Shown piece after piece: positions 13,659-14,661 of a stretch of 14,661 bases of DNA. The notes under the pieces are model-generated. The model was not told where the DNA came from. It saw only the letters and a list, made by a program, of their open reading frames with translations, and did not search any database. Origin of the DNA: Actinomycetales bacterium Ga0077552 (lineage in GTDB: Bacteria > Actinomycetota > Actinomycetes > Actinomycetales > Microbacteriaceae); the NCBI GenBank assembly GCA_001464255.1, contig LNFD01000083.1, forward strand, positions 1 to 14,661. Direction: 5' to 3'. The position numbers and the translations under genes were made by a program. Within the stretch, counting starts at the first letter, position 1. Each line of letters begins with the position of its first letter.

Positions 13659-13695
13659 AGCGCGGCTAGCCGCCGCCTATGTTGATTTCGCTCTA
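13656..13695. terminator. Candidate bidirectional terminator between convergent genes
   Basis: TAGAGCG (13656-13662) and CGCTCTA (13689-13695) are perfect reverse complements flanking the palindrome GCGGCTAGCCGC (13662-13673). The structure spans the 18-bp gap and both stop codons of the convergent genes. There is no long T-tract, so folding strength would have to do the work. Confidence 0.4.
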
Positions 13696-13955
13696 GAACG
13701 GGTTGCGTGCAAAAGCCCTAGTCCAGGGCCCCCCTTCGCGGGATACTCCATGTAGAGGACGAAATCACGGCCGTCGCGCCCAGCCCAATCCAGCGCATCA
13801 ATGACGGAATCGGCTCCATTTAGCTGCCGTTCGTCAACGGAGCCATCGTCGAAAAAAAAGTAGACCCGGTAAACCGGAGCATCGATCTCCTCAACTACAT
13901 CCCGCGGGTCTATCCCGATTGACTCCACTTTGCCTCTGCGCATGGAGCCAATCAT
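13677..13955 (-). CDS. Small uncharacterised protein
   Basis: About 92 residues from ATG 13955, which has GAGG three bases upstream (a short gap); ATG 13943 (88 residues) is the alternative, and the frame stays open to 14126 but that part is low-quality and covers a large hairpin. The core reads VYRVYFFFDDGSVDERQLNG, then ADSVIDALDWAGRDGRDFVL and YMEYPAKGGPGLGLL. Strand-helix-strand predictions suggest a small alpha/beta protein. I recall similar short proteins (YRVYFW..., DVHEVL.WA, FVLYVEV) of unknown role in actinobacteria. There is no signal or membrane segment. It is convergent with the secreted protein gene, 18 bp away. Confidence 0.6.
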   Translation of the reverse strand: MIGSMRRGKVESIGIDPRDVVEEIDAPVYRVYFFFDDGSVDERQLNGADSVIDALDWAGRDGRDFVLYMEYPAKGGPGLGLLHATRSRAKST

Positions 13956-14064
13956 GTACCTCGATCTACAAGTCCTGCAAGCAGTAGCGGCCTCCGCCGG
14001 AGTCGCTCGAGGCCATTGAGCTTGGAGTTCAAGACACCGAATCGCAAGACTTTCGTGACGGGCT

Positions 14065-14099
14065 TCACGCGAATCCGAGCCGCGGTCGGATTCGCGTGA
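14065..14099. repeat. Perfect 14-bp inverted repeat with 7-nt loop
   Basis: TCACGCGAATCCGA (14065-14078) and TCGGATTCGCGTGA (14086-14099) are exact reverse complements around GCCGCGG. No T-tract follows on either strand. It lies in the 405-bp gap between the small reverse-strand gene and the next host gene, just before the remnant of an older element. It could be a recombination site, a miniature transposon relic or a strong RNA hairpin. Confidence 0.6.
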
Positions 14100-14120
14100 C
14101 GGAACGTCGCGGCGACGAAT

Positions 14121-14244
14121 CCCCAAGACGGGCTAACCGCGACTCACGGGCTACGGCTATTCGGCCTTGGTTCCGCACGAAGGCTTCCGGGGTCTGCGGT
14201 TTGAGCGATACGTCAGCGGCCGACTCTCCGACAGAATGCGGTGA
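14121..14244 (+). pseudogene. Remnant 3' end of a second recombinase-like gene
   Basis: From 14150 the frame reads YSALVPHEGFRGLRFERYVS then GRLSDRMR and a stop, matching YSALAQHESFQGLRFERYVA then GRYSD at the end of the gene at 11180-12676. By eye 17 of 83 aligned bases differ (about 80% identity). Weaker similarity with two single-base losses reaches back to about 14121. The rest of that gene is missing, so this is the right end of a related but diverged element. Confidence 0.7.
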
Positions 14245-14300
14245 TTTCTACTCAAAGTGATTTCGCTCATCCCCAACAGAGTGAAGCGAGGCGGCGGTTG
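14241..14300 (+). pseudogene. Truncated copy of the module's small terminal ORF
   Basis: A GTG at 14241 overlaps the remnant stop (GTGA) and opens VISTQSDFAHPQQSEARRRL, resembling the ORF at 12673-12792. After TTGTTC (about 14297-14302) similarity stops and GC-rich host-like DNA takes over, although the frame runs on to TAG at 14349. The break probably marks the outer edge of the island. Confidence 0.5.
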
Positions 14301-14348
14301 TTCGCCCTGAGCGTGCCCCAGAGCCCCGCGCCGCGCATCCCCCGTCGA

Positions 14349-14354
14349 TAGGTT
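14349..14354 (+). promoter_or_regulatory. -10 box TAGGTT for a leaderless SnoaL-like transcript
   Basis: TAGGTT fits TANNNT and ends six bases before the ATG at 14361, placing transcription start at the start codon. No Shine-Dalgarno is present. Confidence 0.45.
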
Positions 14355-14360
14355 CGAAGC

Positions 14361-14661
14361 ATGCCGACTCTCGACGCCCACGGCCGATCCATCGACGACG
14401 CCGAAGACCTGCTTCTCGACGCGATGCGCTCGAGCGACCTCGAAGCGCTCGACGCCCTCATCGCCGACGAGCTGACCTTCACGCTGCCCGACGGCGCGAC
14501 CATCGGAAAGCAGGATGACCTCGAATCGCACCGCACCGGGGCCACGCGCTTCGAGCGCCTCACCGAGCTCTCGCGCAGCTCGAGCGAGCACGGCGACGGA
14601 GGAACGACCGAGACAGCGGTCGATGCAGTCATCAGCTGGAATGGCGATCGCATCGAGGCCG
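14361..14661 (+). CDS. SnoaL/NTF2-like (nuclear transport factor 2 family) protein, 5' part
   Basis: About 100 N-terminal residues before the window ends. The pattern EDLLLDAMRSSDLEALDALI, then ADELTFTLPDGATIGKQDDL and ESHRTGATRFERL, is typical of SnoaL/DUF4440 NTF2-like proteins, a cone fold used for small-molecule binding or isomerisation. Here a leading helix pair with DLEALDALIADELTFTLPDG is followed by the loop where KQDDLESHRTG usually sits. Specific function cannot be told. The GC-rich codons show a return to host DNA. Translation is probably leaderless from ATG 14361. Confidence 0.75.
   Translation, partial: MPTLDAHGRSIDDAEDLLLDAMRSSDLEALDALIADELTFTLPDGATIGKQDDLESHRTGATRFERLTELSRSSSEHGDGGTTETAVDAVISWNGDRIEA

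Noticed and set aside
1..14661. CRISPR arrays, tRNA or rRNA genes, and known defence systems
   Set aside because: No regularly spaced repeats, no tRNA-like cloverleaf near the recombinase, and no nuclease, toxin-antitoxin or restriction genes could be recognised.

Overview
The window looks like chromosomal DNA from a high-GC Gram-positive actinobacterium, most likely of the Microbacteriaceae type. The grounds are strongly GC-rich codon use, the actinobacterial markers RbpA, a separate Lnt next to Ppm1, a HelY-like helicase, and TANNNT -10 boxes placed so close to start codons that several mRNAs should be leaderless. The family-level assignment is inference.

The host backbone (1-9460) begins with the 3' end of helY, followed by lnt and ppm1, which overlap (TGATG), and rbpA, convergent with ppm1. 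A reverse-strand operon follows, nfeD-SPFH-gdpD, with genes overlapping by 4 bp (ATGA, GTGA). Next come a divergent SDR oxidoreductase, a Nudix gene whose C-terminus looks frameshifted, two tandem PLDc_N-like small membrane proteins, a second orphan Nudix tail, a reverse-strand TerC gene and a third small membrane protein. The terC leader (8949-9080, reverse) fits a yybP-ykoY manganese riboswitch whose P1 3' strand can instead pair with the terC Shine-Dalgarno.

From about 9470 to 14300 the DNA is visibly less GC-rich and forms an accessory island. Its main unit (9725-12792) is a chain of overlapping genes: a catalytically complete tyrosine recombinase, a small XRE-type HTH protein, a larger recombinase-like protein with an AT-hook and six CxxC pairs but no recognisable active site, and a ~39-codon ORF. 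A 9-bp direct repeat (GACGGTCAA, 9461-9469 and 12815-12823) may mark the insertion. Beyond it lie a secreted protein gene, a convergent small protein gene, a perfect 14-bp inverted repeat, and at 14121-14300 a decayed right end of a second, related element that includes the start of the same small ORF. Host sequence resumes with a leaderless SnoaL/NTF2-like gene running off the window.

The most notable signals are the four-gene recombinase module with its diverged second right end, and the riboswitch upstream of terC. Three-gene recombinase/HTH/recombinase-like modules of this shape are, to my knowledge, common in actinobacteria but little characterised, so novelty is claimed only for details. 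I found no tRNA, rRNA or CRISPR array.
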